A stretch of DNA of 64,000 nt from Yponomeuta sedellus. Its lineage: Eukaryota > Arthropoda > Insecta > Lepidoptera > Yponomeutidae. Below, piece by piece: positions 22,540 to 33,268 of this stretch. The notes beneath the pieces are model-generated. The model was given only the letters and a program-made list of their open reading frames with translations, searched no databases and was not told the DNA's origin. The translations under genes and the position numbers were made by a program. Location: the NCBI GenBank assembly GCA_934045075.1, contig OW203726.1:10015527-10079526 (forward strand), given 5' to 3'. How positions within the stretch are numbered: position 1 is the stretch's first letter; every line of letters starts with the position of its first letter.

Positions 22540-22870
22540 AATTTTCTGGTGTGTACAATAAAGAATATTCTTGTCTTATCTCATTTCAATATATTTTCTT
22601 TCATTCGCATTCATCGGTGATCAATGATCATCACTGATCACGAAGGACAATTGTTTTAATTTGTGAATTAAATGAAATGAAAATGAAAAAAAAAAAAAAT
22701 GAAAAATACTTTATTGTAAAACGGCTACAACAAATTGTTACTGGCTCCCAAACTAGGATTCCCTGTGCTATGGGTAGCCAGGCTTCTTCCAAAATACATA
22801 AGAGGATAGGTATGCGTTTTACAATTATAACTACTTACAAACTAAAAGTGGATATACCTGTGTAGCAGTA
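22540..22870. mobile_element. Two LINE 3' ends, opposite orientation
   Basis: Plus-strand end GTACAATAAAGAATATTCTT at 22553-22572 followed by GTCTTATCTCATTTC. Then a minus-strand end at about 22690-22870 (AATACTTTATTGTAAAACGG, GGCTCCCAAACTAGGATTCC, TATGGGTAGCCAGG), which recurs at 32540-32585. The purine run before it is probably the tail of the second one. No coding part. Confidence 0.55.
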
Positions 22871-24175
22871 CAGGAAACAACACAAAATAATAACAATCAG
22901 CTTATTCACTCCGAACACGATTTAGTTTTTAGTGTGAACAATCCAATGTAATAGACACTTAACAAACACTGAGCGATCTATTATTTTTATTAGTCTATCT
23001 ATTAGAAGTCGTACATTCGGGTAGGGAACAAAAATCTTGGGTGATTTTGAAATGTTCAGCTATAAGTATTTTCAGAGAATGTTATTGCCATTGTGGAAAA
23101 CAGTTTTTAATCTGCCTGTCACCTTGTCTGAGAGTTCCACATGGTTTTAGTTCATTTTATGTAGGTAAAATGACAATTTTTAAACGAGAAAGAATATAAT
23201 TCATTCTTGCGAAGGTACCGCTTCAGGTATCTAAAAAACTAGAAAATTGATTATTATCTTACTCTTTTATTTTTGATTATTTTCTGACTAACTGATGAGT
23301 ATCTTCGCTAAGTTGTAAGTCGATTTCTTGTTTGTCTTCTATAAAGGTGTGCCTTTGTAGACCATGGAGTATTACACATTTATTAAACATGCAGTCAATT
23401 TAAACTTACGAGTGCAGTCAACGGCATTTAGTTACGTTATGGACGACGTTGCAACAAAAGGGAAGAGGTTTACTTGCTGTCAACTGTATAATTGTGTAGG
23501 TACCTTCTCTTCTGTTGAGTCATCCGTGTTAAGTGACAGTATAACATCAATTAATTAGTCATTGAAACTTTTTCGTAAGTAACTTCGTATACTGGCTGTT
23601 GTAAGGGGGTATGACGATACCTTAAAGAAGTTAAGTTTCATTTTCCACAGTACATGTTTTCGTTCAATTCCGTACAATAGGACGACAGACTCGACAGAGC
23701 ACTGTACTCGCTTCGAATGACAAAATACAAGCCTAAAATATCTCGGACGCCTTTCCTACAGCGCTCACAGCCTTTATTGTTCACTTGAAAGCCTATTGTC
23801 ACCTACATCCTTAGAACATAATTTTGTCTTACGAAAACTCTTATCACGACGTGACGACTCAAAGATCATTATCAATTATTGTTATTCAGGTCTCCTGCCT
23901 GATCGATTTTACCTACCTGTTGACGTTTGTATTACTTGGAGAAAGTTTTTAGTTTTCGTGCGACCAAAAGCAAAAATCTACTTCGTTATTTAGGTTCTTC
24001 TCATTCACATGGAATACTATCCTATAATTTAACTTCTGTTTCTTTAAAATCGTTATCCGAGGCACTCAATCGTAGTCGTTATAATCGCATACTAATAATT
24101 GTCGTATCGTGAGTGAACAAGAGTGTTCGCGTAAAAGGACGTAATCTAGCATACCGAATCCCAAAGCATAATATT
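22871..24175. other. No feature seen
   Basis: AT-rich spacer. Frames of 61-65 codons are unremarkable. Confidence 0.35.
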
Positions 24176-24353
24176 AATTAATAATAACTTCCACACAACA
24201 TAATCACTTGACCTGGTCTCAAACTAGGATAACCTGCACTGTGGTAACCAGGCAAGGACGTCACAAACATGGCAATACACCTAGACTGAGGCCACTTGTA
24301 CAAATGTACGGCGACCCCCTGTGGAAATCGAACTCAAGACCTCTCTCTTGGTA
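24176..24353 (-). mobile_element. tRNA-derived retroposon family B, 5'-truncated antisense copy
   Basis: Minus strand reads a B-box-proximal GAGTTCGATTTCCACAGGGG, then GTGGCCTCAGTCTAGGTGTA, GTCCTTGCCTGGTTACCACA and GTGATTATGTTGTGTGGAAG. This parallels the fuller copy at 30712-30943. The A-box end is missing. Confidence 0.7.
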
Positions 24354-24384
24354 CCCTAATGGTGCCATACTCGTATATGAGATA

Positions 24385-24580
24385 AACAGACAGACAGATG
24401 GACGGACGGACGGACGGACGGACGGACGGACGGACGGACGGACGGACGGACGGACGGACGGACGGACGGACGGACAGACGGACAGACGGACAGACGGACA
24501 GACGGACAGACGGACAGACGGACAGACGGACAGACGGACAGACGGACAGACGGACAGACGGACAGACGGATAGACAGATA
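24385..24580 (+). repeat. GGAC / GGACAGAC microsatellite (LINE tail)
   Basis: About 18 GGAC units (24400-24472) followed by about 12 GGACAGAC units to 24570, with a few AGAC and GATA units at the edges. It sits exactly where the simple tail of the adjacent minus-strand LINE would be. All frames are open through it, giving DGRT/DRRTDGQT repeats that are not protein genes. Confidence 0.9.
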
Positions 24581-24690
24581 GAGAACACTTTATTGCACAA
24601 CCAGAAAAATATTACAACCATGATTCTTAAATCTAAGTAATGTTATACAATTGGCGGTCTTATCGCTAAGAGCGATCTCTTAGCGATAGG
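24575..24690 (-). mobile_element. LINE 3' end (TTTATTGCACAACCAG type)
   Basis: Minus-strand LINE terminus: AAGACCGCCAATTGTATAAC then GGTTGTGCAATAAAGTGTTC then the tail. Copies at 1464, 29205, 29950 and (plus) 33895 share this, each with GATA or TCTA-type tails. Confidence 0.75.
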
Positions 24691-25611
24691 TCTGTCGGTT
24701 CAGTTTAGATTTTGTGGTGCAAGTGATATGGGTTCTTGACTGTCTGATATTATTTGGTACAACTTTGGCATCACATCTTGGGGTGAACATTACCCGCTAT
24801 CTACGCGAATAGTCCTAAAAAGTCTATCATGACAACAATTTATATTGTCAATGGCATCTACTAGCTTCGCTGAGTCAATTCGCAAAAAAAAACCTGCTGT
24901 TGACTATTATGAAACTGTGTCCTTTTGCAGCGCGCTGAGCTGAATAAATTCGATGCGATTCAGCGCGTTTGGGCTCAACGACATTGGACCCTTAGCTTTA
25001 TATTATTTTGGAGAATACTTAAACTTACTTTAAAATAGAGGTGTTGAAACTGTAACCTAAGTAACCTTTAAAAAAATGTTTCCCAAAAATATTCCTGTCA
25101 AGAATTTCAAACGACTGTTCTTTTCCTAAAATTAATAGGTAGGACCGAACATACTCGTATTTGTATTTTTTACAGTGCGAAGATTTATATTACAGCTAAA
25201 ATTTTTAAAGTGTCATTAAATGAGTTCCTATTATTTTATATAGGATACCTACCATGCAGTATTTCTTAGCGACAGAGTGATTATGGTTAAGTAAATTTAT
25301 CATAACATAAAAATCTCATGTCAACGGTTTGGCCTCCTCCGAAACGGCTTCACCGATTTTTAAGAAACTTTTTATGTTTATTTGGTAGGTCTGAGAAAAG
25401 GCCGTAGGTGAATTAATATGTCAAAACAATGTTTGCAGGATCAGCTATGAAGTATTCTTTGCTCGTTGCTTGAATATGAGTTTTTGCTTAAGAAGTCTTG
25501 TATTTTAAAGAGTTGGCAAAGTTGTAGCAAATAAATCAGATAGTCAAGAACCATCTGCACCACATAATCTAAAGTGCACCGACACACCCATCTCATATGG
25601 CACCATTAGGG

Positions 25612-26871
25612 CTTAGAACTAGATTAGCACCTTTGTTCTACCGAGTATCACCTTACTCCCCTTTGTCTATGTACTCTACTCTGGAACCCGTGTACCCGCG
25701 TGGAACAGGATGCGTTAGCCAGATGATTGTCCCGGTGTCTTGGTGTGGAACCGCGTCAGGTTTAAATATCTAACCCAGGAGCTGACGGGAGTAGTATCTT
25801 CTCAGTTGTCTAGTGAATTAGCTGTGACTTGCAGCAGTACTTAAAAGTGTTTAAAAAGTTTTTCTTTAAGTTCATTAGTGACATCAGTTTAACACGTAGT
25901 TTGGTTACAATTGAAGTGATGTAGCAATATGATTTCATCGTGTTTCACCATAAAATTATCTATTAGAACAGTACGAGAGAGAGTAAATCAAATCGAACAG
26001 TATCAACACAAAACGAACAGCGTTATCGGAACAATCTAGGGAAACACTCACCTCGCGCGGTTAAATCCGATTCCCCGACGATGGCTCCTCGAAGGGAGAT
26101 AATGCGTGTGTAGGGTACAAGTAAACTGAGTTAATAGAGACGCGTTGTTTCAAGTAAAAGCACTTCGCGTCTGCCGGCTGACACTTCGGCGGTGATTACG
26201 TCACAACATCTATTGTTCGTTGTACCTCCCACTTGACGACGGCCGCGGATTTGCGACGGGAAGATTCACACGGCGTAGGTAAAGTGGAGTAGAATACTGA
26301 GGCGACTTAATGGCGGCACTCTGCGGGCTGAAAATATTAAGACTCTTTAAAACTTTTTTTTTGGTTTTCAATTTCAAAGCGTGCGCCGACGTCATACCGT
26401 GTCCCATCTTGCTCGTATGTAAAGTAATGTGTATACTTACTTCAGAAATATCTTTGAACTGTTTCCTACATAAAAACTAGGAAACAAAATTACGAACTGT
26501 TTAGATATCCTTGAATTGTTTTATGAGTGCTGAGTTTTTAATATAGAAAATTGTTTTAAATGTTCTGAACATTTGAAACCATTTTTCTCTATGTATGTAT
26601 ACGACCCGAAGTATATATACGAAAATTAATATTCGTGTTAGGTGTTGATAATCGTATTTTGCAGTGCATGCGTTTTCTATATTTTTCAAAAGTATACATG
26701 CAGAAAACTTCGAGCTACCCGTTACACTACATTAGCAGTTTGGCAAGTGATGTAATTGTGTTTTTTTCATGACTTCTTTTGAATAAATGACAAAAAAACG
26801 TGCTACTTTTACAAAAAATCAGGTTTACCGACGCCATATCAGCAACAGAACTACTGAAAACATAAAATAAT
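25612..26871. other. No supported gene
   Basis: A slightly GC-richer zone at 26050-26320 has no recognised motif. No recurring repeat found. Confidence 0.35.
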
Positions 26872-26881
26872 GCTAACAGAT

Positions 26882-27818
26882 GATGATGATGATGATTGAT
26901 CCGACCGATTTCGGCCATGGCGACCACTTTGACCCCTAATCACATATGTGGCGCTGGTGCGCTCGAAGATGGCTTATGTAGCCTATCTTCGCGGCGAAAC
27001 TCCGTGCACACTGAGGGCACGTGAGAATGCCGTTGTCATAGTTGTATGTTATGGCAGCAGGTGGGCGAGCCTTTAGCTGGTCGCGTTTGGTGTCAAGGTC
27101 AGCTTTGCGCTGAACCTCCAACTCACGTACTTGGCTGTTTACGATCCTGCGCCATTCTGGCCGCTGTGCTGCCAAACGTTCTTCATGTGTCGCTTTTGGA
27201 CATCCTTGTACCGGAGGAGGGGACCGCCATGATTCCGCTTGCCCTCCTCTAGTTCAGAATAGAAGATGCGCTTCGCCACTCTATCCTCCGCCATACGAGA
27301 TACGTGACCGCACCACCGAAGCTGTCGACGCATCAAATAGGCCTCAATGCCACCAACATTGGCTCATCGCAGAACTTCGGTGTTTCGCACTCTATCAGAC
27401 CATCTGATCTTCATGATGGTACGGAGACATTTAAGGTGGAAGCGATCCAGAGTGCGAATGTGGCGGCGGTATACGCACCACGTCTCAGAGGAGTATAAAA
27501 GGTTTGGCAGCACGATTGCCATGTATGTCGATATCTTAGTAGCCAACTTAAGGTCATGAGAGCAGAAAACCTTGGAACATAGCTTGCCGAATGCTGCAGC
27601 TGCGGCACCCACCCTGCTATTGATCTCAGCATCAAGGTCACACTTGGATGTTACAGTGTTCCCCAGGTAGCGAAATTTATCCACCTGCTTCAACACATCC
27701 TCACCAAGTTTTATGGCCAGTATCTCGTGACCGTGTATGTCCAGGGACATCACCTCCGTCTTATTGACACTGATCTTCAGGCCGAACTTACGGCAGGCTT
27801 GGTGAAATGCAGACATTA
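26882..27818 (-). pseudogene. 5'-truncated LINE: end of reverse transcriptase plus C-terminal zinc finger
   Basis: Minus-strand frame from 27816 reads [40 protein letters not shown], then [20 protein letters not shown], the standard C-terminal part of a LINE reverse transcriptase and the region after it. It meets one in-frame TGA at 27366-27364 and continues [21 protein letters not shown] frameshift near 27165 leads to REWRRIV-type text and CPQCARSFAAKIGYISHLRA..H, a C2H2-like finger, before the stop at 26936. The 3' end is a GAT-type tail (26881-26898). GCTAACAGAT at 26872-26881 and 27819-27828 is a perfect 10 bp target duplication. Confidence 0.85.
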
Positions 27819-27828
27819 GCTAACAGAT

Positions 27829-28115
27829 AATAATATATGATCGCTAAGCGCAGCGTTAGCGCGACAGTTAATTAGAATAAACGAAATGGACGCAATTGAT
27901 TATTTATAGAAAAATCTCTTACAATTGAAAATTTTGTATCTACTTTTGGGTGGCTTGATAACTACTGACAGTAAAGCCCACCACTGTCTACAACCCTCCA
28001 CCAACCCGGACTTGACCCCCGTGGTGGATTATGGCCTAACCTTCCTGCGAGGCAGGAAGAGACCCGTGCCACAGCAGTGGAGGCATACAAGTGTTGATAT
28101 CGATAGAGTTCCAAG
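27829..28115 (+). repeat. Repeat family D, partial copy
   Basis: 27945-28115 contains GGTGGCTTGATAACTACTGA, CCACCAACCCGGACTTGACC and GTGGTGGATTATGGCCTAAC, matching the second half of the copies at 2540 and 13819. The preceding 110 bases have no assignment. Confidence 0.55.
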
Positions 28116-28861
28116 ATATGAGGTGTCCGGTGTGAATCTAGAAATTGTTGACATCGGCATTTAGTTTTATAGCGACGAATATTTAATTTATTTGGCACGA
28201 TATTTGTGATATTTTTATTACATTTTCTCTGTGTATGTTTACGCACGGAATGTACAAATGCTCCACGTTAGAAATTGTTGGCAAGTCTGAGCATTCTCAA
28301 TTCCCTAATGAATGCCACAAAGAGATTGTCAACAAGGTGTATGGTGCTTCTGAACCCTAGCGTTTGAAAGTCTACGTTTAACCTATTGCTAGTGAAAAAA
28401 AGCCTTATCCAAGATATTTCCGGTACCTACCTCGAATTGGAAATATTCCAATGTTTCTCTACCTTTAGGCAACCGCTAGAATTTATAATATTCTAAATAG
28501 AGCAATGCTTTACTGGATCAGTACTTATTGGTTTATAACAACGAATTTTATTAAATATAATATAATAAACTCAGAAAAATGGAATATCCATGTCATATTA
28601 GGATCCCAAATTCTGTGCGTTTGTTTTTGCCATTGAATGAATTCATTGAAGAAATGATTTATTTCTATTTTGTAAATTAAATCCAGTTAAAATACCTGTC
28701 CCATACGAATACTGGATGCCTATTTATATAAAAGAAAACCTAGAACAGACCTATGTGAAAAGTTTACCGATTCTGTAGAGTTTTGTCTAATTTTCTAACT
28801 ACTGATACCACAAAGGAAAAATGGAAACTAAAGTCAGTGAAAATATTTATATATATATATT
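28116..28861. other. No feature seen
   Basis: AT-rich spacer without useful open frames or recurring repeats. Confidence 0.35.
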
Positions 28862-29100
28862 TTTTTAATGCACTAACCCGTGCTAAGGACAATTTAAAAA
28901 CCTATTAAGAGGCTAAAAATTCCACCCATGCCGGGATTCGAACCCGCGCCCTCTGGCTATCCATGCCAGCGCTCTTTCCAACTGAGCTAATGGGCGACTC
29001 ACCGGCCGGCATCAGTGAAATTTCGAACCTCTTTACAATATTCTCTGTATTACGTGGCGTGGGTGGAATTTTTAGCCTCTAAATAGGTTTTTAAATATTT
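28862..29100 (-). mobile_element. Retroposon family A, full antisense copy plus inverted tail
   Basis: Minus-strand copy with tail, B box (GGGTTCGAATCCCGGC), anticodon arm, A box (CCCATTAGCTCAGTTGG) and the upstream module to about 29057. It is joined to a second tail in plus orientation (GGGTGGAATTTTTAGCCTCT, 29060-29095), so the outer ends are inverted copies of one another. Confidence 0.75.
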
Positions 29101-29204
29101 TTTTATTCACTACAAAAACAAAACGTTAACTTAATGAACGTCAAAGCTGTTAGTTTCACAATGAATAGATTATGTGGAATAGAAACAAACAAACTCCTCA
29201 TTTA

Positions 29205-29265
29205 GATAGAGATAACACTTTATTGCACACCCAGAGAAAAAATACAACGCATTTATTATTTTCAA
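29205..29265 (-). mobile_element. LINE 3' end (TTTATTGCACAACCAG type), short
   Basis: AGATAGAGATAACACTTTATTGCACACCCAG is the tail-proximal piece of the family at 24575-24690, cut after about 50 bases. Confidence 0.6.
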
Positions 29266-29284
29266 AACAGATTTTAACTTAATT

Positions 29285-29465
29285 AACAACATTTTTAAAA
29301 ACCTATTTAGAGGTTAAAAAGTTCCACCCATGCCGGGATTCGAACCCGCGACCTGCATCAGTGAAATTTCGCATCATCACCGGCATCAGTGAAATTTCGA
29401 ACCTCTACACTATTCTCTGTATTACGATGACATCTGGCTGAAGTAGATTGCATCACAACATTTTC
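29285..29465 (-). mobile_element. Retroposon family A, copy with deleted tRNA core
   Basis: Minus strand. Tail and B box are present (29300-29355), but the anticodon and A-box part is replaced by a duplicated GCATCAGTGAAATTTCG segment. The upstream module runs to 29465 (GTAATACAGAGAATAGTGTA, ATGTCATCGTAATACAG) and shows its longest form here. Confidence 0.7.
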
Positions 29466-29784
29466 AACTTAAACTTCTATTACACTAGACTAGATCGTCT
29501 CCGTTAACACTATTTTAATACCAGACATCTTTGTCTTTCAAATAACCCTTATGTTATAATAGCCCTTTTTGAACAGAGTATGCTCTCACACATTTTTTAA
29601 ACCGCGTCGGTGGTAAGTCTAATATATCTTGAAGAATCTTATTGTAGAACCGTATACGGTGTGTAAGGAATGTATTAACGTCTGCAAGTCTAAATCGTGG
29701 AAATGAATATATATTTTTATTCATAGTATCAATATTATGATAGCTACCAATATTTTAGAAATTGCTGAAATTTTTCTTCATATC
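29466..29784. other. No feature seen
   Basis: Spacer between retroposons; no recurring sequence noted. Confidence 0.3.
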
Positions 29785-30110
29785 CACCAATCCGGACTTG
29801 GCCCCCGTGGTGGAGTATGGCCTATACCTTCCTCAGGCAAGAGACCCGTGCCCCTCGGTGGGGACATAATGGGTTGATGATGATCAATACATTCATATAT
29901 TCGTAAATGTATTGACCAGCAAAACTTGTTAGTAAATACTGGTTGGCTGGCTTAGATACATGGAGAACACTTTATTGCACAACCAGAAAAAGAATACAAC
30001 CATGATTTCTTAAATCTAAGTAAAGTTATGCAATTGGCGGTCTTATCGCTAAGAGCGATCTCTTCTAAACCACCTTTGGATGGAGTGGATAGCATGAAGA
30101 ATATAGTCGG
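29785..30110. mobile_element. Family D fragment followed by antisense LINE tail
   Basis: 29785-29885 has CCACCAATCCGGACTTGGCC and GTGGTGGAGTATGGCCTATA (family D end). 29945-30110 is a minus-strand LINE 3' end (GAACACTTTATTGCACAACC, AATTGGCGGTCTTATCGCTA, GAGCGATCTCTTCTAAACCA), the longest copy of that family here. The stretch between them (TTCATATATTCGTAAATGTA, AATACTGGTT) recurs at 1405-1460 ahead of the same LINE tail. Confidence 0.65.
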
Positions 30111-30609
30111 TACAAGCATATACATAAATAATTAAATCGAAAATATATTGATACCAAATAGCAAGAGCGTGCGAGAATATAATTGCTTATTAATAAAAAT
30201 ATAATTACTTACGATATAAAGTGTATATTAAAATAATATACATAGATACCTTAAAAAATAAATACTTATAGAATTAAAGCTTAGCTTAGTTACTTACAAA
30301 ACGCTTTGGGGGTATTGAAGCTAAAAACGTGTACAAAATAAACGTTAAGCTAATGTTACGTGTCATGCAATGCGTCAGACTTTCACTGGAGCTAAAACCG
30401 AAATTAACTTCTGTGCCCAAATAACAATCCTTCTACCTCTTTTATGCTAATTGATTGATGTTAGTTGCCTTCTGGACTCGCATTAATTCAGGCTCCGTTG
30501 CTTATTTTAGTAAATTAAACCCTTTCCATCATTGTTCTCTTTGCAATTTTAGGATACGCGCTCATATTCTATTCCACCGCTGTCCGTGCCTCTTTCAAAC
30601 CCAGCTCAA
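30111..30609. other. No feature seen
   Basis: AT-rich flank of the tandem duplication. Confidence 0.3.
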
Positions 30610-30711
30610 AAAGCGTTTTAGCTTGTAGAATAGACACTTACATTATTTTCGGACAAGCTCTGTTTTTACACGACTGCCCAAACACTTATACGTCTGCTTA
30701 ACGGCTGCTTT

Positions 30712-30943
30712 GCTGACTGCCTCGTTGGTCTAGGCGTTAAGGCGCTTGGTTACCAAGACAGAGGTTGTGGGTTGATTCCCACTGGGAGCCACCGTAGAAT
30801 TGTGCAAGTGGCCTCAGTCTGGGTGCGTTCATGTTTGTTACGTCCTTGGCTGGTACCATATTACAGGGTATCCTAGTTTGAGACCTGTTCAAGTGATTGT
30901 GTTTTGTGAAAGTTATAATTTTAGTAATTATTATTATTTTCCG
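30712..30943 (+). mobile_element. tRNA-derived retroposon family B, full copy
   Basis: tRNA-like head: A box in GTTGGTCTAGGCGTTAAGG, B box GTGGGTTGATTCCCAC. The body (GTGGCCTCAGTCTGGGTGCG, GTCCTTGGCTGGTACCATAT, GTGATTGTGTTTTGTGAAAG) ends in an ATT-rich tail at 30925-30943. Other copies: 24176, 31755, 38160 and 54480. Confidence 0.75.
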
Positions 30944-31388
30944 TGTATTGTTATTTTTTACCTTCTAGGCGTTTAAATCGATGTAGAATTGGGCGGTGCT
31001 ATAATCCTTGTCATACCGAGTAAAATGTTAGGTCGGATACTTAAACAGACAGCCGCGTTGTTGTGAATAATCGATTTTTATTGGTATTTTTCCGCTTAAT
31101 GAAGGAGGTATAATTTTCATTTATTTTACAAGCCAGTTAAATATCGTGGTTTTAGTTTCCAGAATAGACACATTATTTTCGGTTCAAGATCCGTTTTTAC
31201 ACGACTGCCCAAACACGTATACGGCTGCTTCTCCGTTTATTTGTTCTTTTATACTTATAGGCGCTTCAATCAATGTAGAATTGGATGGTGCTCCAATTCT
31301 TATCATCCCGAGTAACATAGTAGGTTAGATACTTGAACAGACAGCCGCGTTGTTGTGAATAAACGGTTTTTGTTTGTATTTTTATGCT

Positions 31389-31546
31389 TCTTTAAAAACC
31401 TATTTAGAGGCTAAAAATTCCACCCATGCCGGGAGTCGAACCCGCGACCTCTGGCTATCCGTGCAAGCGCTCTTTCAAACTGAGCTAATGGGCGACTCAT
31501 CAGTGAAATTTCGAACCTCTTTACAATACTCTCTGGTATTACGTAC
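31389..31546 (-). mobile_element. Retroposon family A with target duplication
   Basis: Minus-strand copy with tail, B box (GGGTTCGACTCCCGGC), A box and part of the upstream module. GTATTTTTATGCTT (31375-31388) and GTATTTTTCTGCTT (31547-31560) flank it and are single in the uninterrupted sister duplicate at about 31085, so this is a retroposition target duplication. Confidence 0.8.
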
Positions 31547-31754
31547 GTATTTTTCTGCTTAATGGAGGAGGTGTAATTTTCATTTTATTTACCTGACTCG
31601 GCTTGGGCCGTTACAGGTGAGACGAGCGCGTGCCGCGTGCCGGCCAGATCGATACGGACAGATACAACGGCAACGACGTGACTACACCCGAAGTGCAGCT
31701 CGAAAGGTAGGAAACAATTGCCTCATTGATTTTGCGATATCACGTCTGATTACC

Positions 31755-31965
31755 TTGACCAGGGTTTCCCATTGGGGGCCACCATACATTTGTGCAATGG
31801 CCTCAGTCCGGATGTATTTCCATGTTTGCGATATCCTTGGCTGGTTACCCTACCACAGGGTATTTTAGTTTGGGACCAGGACAAGATGATGATGACCTCC
31901 TTATCGTAATCCGATGACTGCGATTGATTGTGTTGTATGGAAGTTATTAGACAAGGAGGTTCGAG
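31755..31965 (+). mobile_element. Retroposon family B, 5'-truncated copy
   Basis: Starts within the B-box region (GGTTTCCCATTGGGGGCCAC) and continues ATGGCCTCAGTCCGG, ATCCTTGGCTGGTTACCCTA, GGGACCAGGACAAG and GATTGTGTTGTATGGAAGTT. An extra GATGATGATGACC stretch lies in the tail. Confidence 0.65.
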
Positions 31966-32244
31966 ATAAGTCTGTAGCCTGGCATTATCCAAACTGGTCA
32001 GCTTTTTCCTCAAGACCTACAATATCGTAAAAAAAAGGTCATTACACCTTGAGCTGTGACTTGTGTTAGTCTAACTGGTGAACTGTACTAGTGGTTTAAA
32101 TTTATATTTCGAAGTAGAGATAATGGCCCGATATAAAATGGCCACGTTAAATATCCGATGTATAGCATCAGGATCTGGTAAAAAAATAATTTTACGTTGA
32201 ACTAGCAATGTCTCAATGTTCGAAATTAATCAATCAGTCCGTAT

Positions 32245-32445
32245 TCGTCCACGTCGAGTGGGCTGATCACATATGCCGAAGTATCGATGATCGATCGGAT
32301 GTAAAGGCTATCGACGGGAGACCACGAACTTGCTGGATCGACAATCTAATGCCGATTGCTGGCAGCTGCTTTAGAAGGATGGTGGAAGGGATGGGGGTCC
32401 TTGGGGTCTATGGCTAATAGACGAATACAGGTTGATTGATAAAAC
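32245..32445 (+). pseudogene. RTE-like LINE C-terminal remnant
   Basis: One open frame reads VEWADHICRSIDDRSDVKAI, DGRPRTCWIDNLMPIAGSCF, RRMVEGMGVLG and ends ATACAGGTTGATTGAT. GRPRTRW.D.L..IAGS is the C-terminal hallmark of these LINE ORFs. 5'-truncated, single exon, no start. Confidence 0.7.
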
Positions 32446-32529
32446 CGTCGAATGAAACAAACAGTTACTTTAAGGTAATAATTAAGAAGAACACTAAGAA
32501 GTTTTTTTACAAATTAAGTGTTACGAGTA

Positions 32530-32690
32530 CAAGTTGTATTTTGGCTCCCAAACTAGGATTCCCTGTGCTATGGGTAGCCAGGATGCTTCTTAGGTACTAT
32601 AGTTAAACCAATTGGTTGAAAGAAAAAAAACAACAAAAAAACTTAATACTTACAAGACCACATTACGTTCACAATGTTATTAATTCGCTC
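32530..32690 (-). mobile_element. LINE 3' end (GGCTCCCAAACTAGG type)
   Basis: Shares GGCTCCCAAACTAGGATTCC and CTATGGGTAGCCAGG with 22741-22790. Non-coding. Confidence 0.55.
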
Positions 32691-32704
32691 AGTATGTATT
32701 TACA

Positions 32705-32935
32705 TAGGGACTAGTTAGTTAGACCTGCAATTCTTGCATTTAGCCTCATAGTTGAGCTACTCCGTAGCAATCGCTGAGGTACGAGTATCTTAACAATTCA
32801 GACACTAGCGTTTCCTTACGATGTTTTCCTTCACGTTAGCTAGCGCTATTGCTACTATGTATAACCTCACAAATGTAAATCGATACATGCCGGGATTCGA
32901 ACCCACGACCACCCGAATGAGAAACGCTCGTTCTA
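32705..32935 (-). mobile_element. tRNA-derived retroposon family C, copy 2
   Basis: Minus-strand partner of 13540-13800: B box GTGGGTTCGAATCCCGG, then GAAGGAAAACATCGTAAGGA and GCGATTGCTACGGAG. The A-box end is degraded. Confidence 0.65.
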
Positions 32936-32998
32936 TAATTTACCTACTAATATGCTTCGTTGGAATGTCGAAAAGTAATCAAACCTAAGCAGCCCCAC

Positions 32999-33268
32999 GT
33001 TGGGCGCCAGTGGAACGATGTATATCATTTATAAATAATAAGAACTGGAACGACTTCAGGTGTTGTTTTATTTTTAGATATTTGTAGTAATATTAAAACA
33101 GAAAAACTGGATAAAAACGGATAAGCAGGTAAAATAGTCAGGTCTGTTCGAAGGGTAGTAGTGATGAAAAATGAGGGAAATCGAAGAATGTGTGACGTAA
33201 TTTAAATATTTGAAAATGATAGATAGAAAAAGAAATAAAAATGGTGGGAAGAGGTTTGCACCGTCACA
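32999..33268 (-). mobile_element. Old LTR with adjacent primer-binding site
   Basis: 33011-33268 matches the LTRs at 58923-59205 and 61126-61404 (CTGGAACGACTTCAGGTG, ATGAGGGAAATCGAAGAATG, AAGAGGTTTGCACCGT) with many small differences. On its plus-strand left side lies CGTTGGGCGCCAG (32999-33010), which is TGGCGCCCAACG on the minus strand, the same primer-binding site as the complete element. So this is the 5' LTR plus the first bases of the interior of an older, otherwise lost copy. Confidence 0.8.

Larger units (their letters stand above)
24354..25611. mobile_element. Long-TIR DNA element split by a LINE insertion
   Basis: The right end, read inverted from 25611, is CCCTAATGGTGCCATATGAG, then ATGGGTGTGTCGG..TTTAGATTATGTGGTGCA and GGTTCTTGACTATCTGAT. 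The left end has the same order in two pieces: CCCTAATGGTGCCATACTCG at 24354-24384, and AGGTCTGTCGG..TTTAGATTTTGTGGTGCA..GGTTCTTGACTGTCTGAT at 24688-24775. The gap between them is filled by a LINE tail with microsatellite. Similarity of the arms is about 80 percent by eye. No transposase inside. Confidence 0.75.
30610..31600 (+). repeat. Tandem duplication of about 280 bp, each copy hit by a different retroposon
   Basis: Copy 1 (about 30610-31130) and copy 2 (about 31144-31595) share AGAATAGACAC..ATTATTTTCGG, TTTTTACACGACTGCCCAAA, CAATGTAGAATTGG.. and AACAGACAGCCGCGTTGTTG. Copy 1 is interrupted by a family B retroposon and copy 2 by a family A retroposon. Remove both and the copies are about equal in length. 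What the unit itself is, I do not know. Confidence 0.8.

Noticed and set aside
24208..24640. Three open frames of 80-121 codons
   Set aside because: They translate a tetranucleotide microsatellite and a retroposon.
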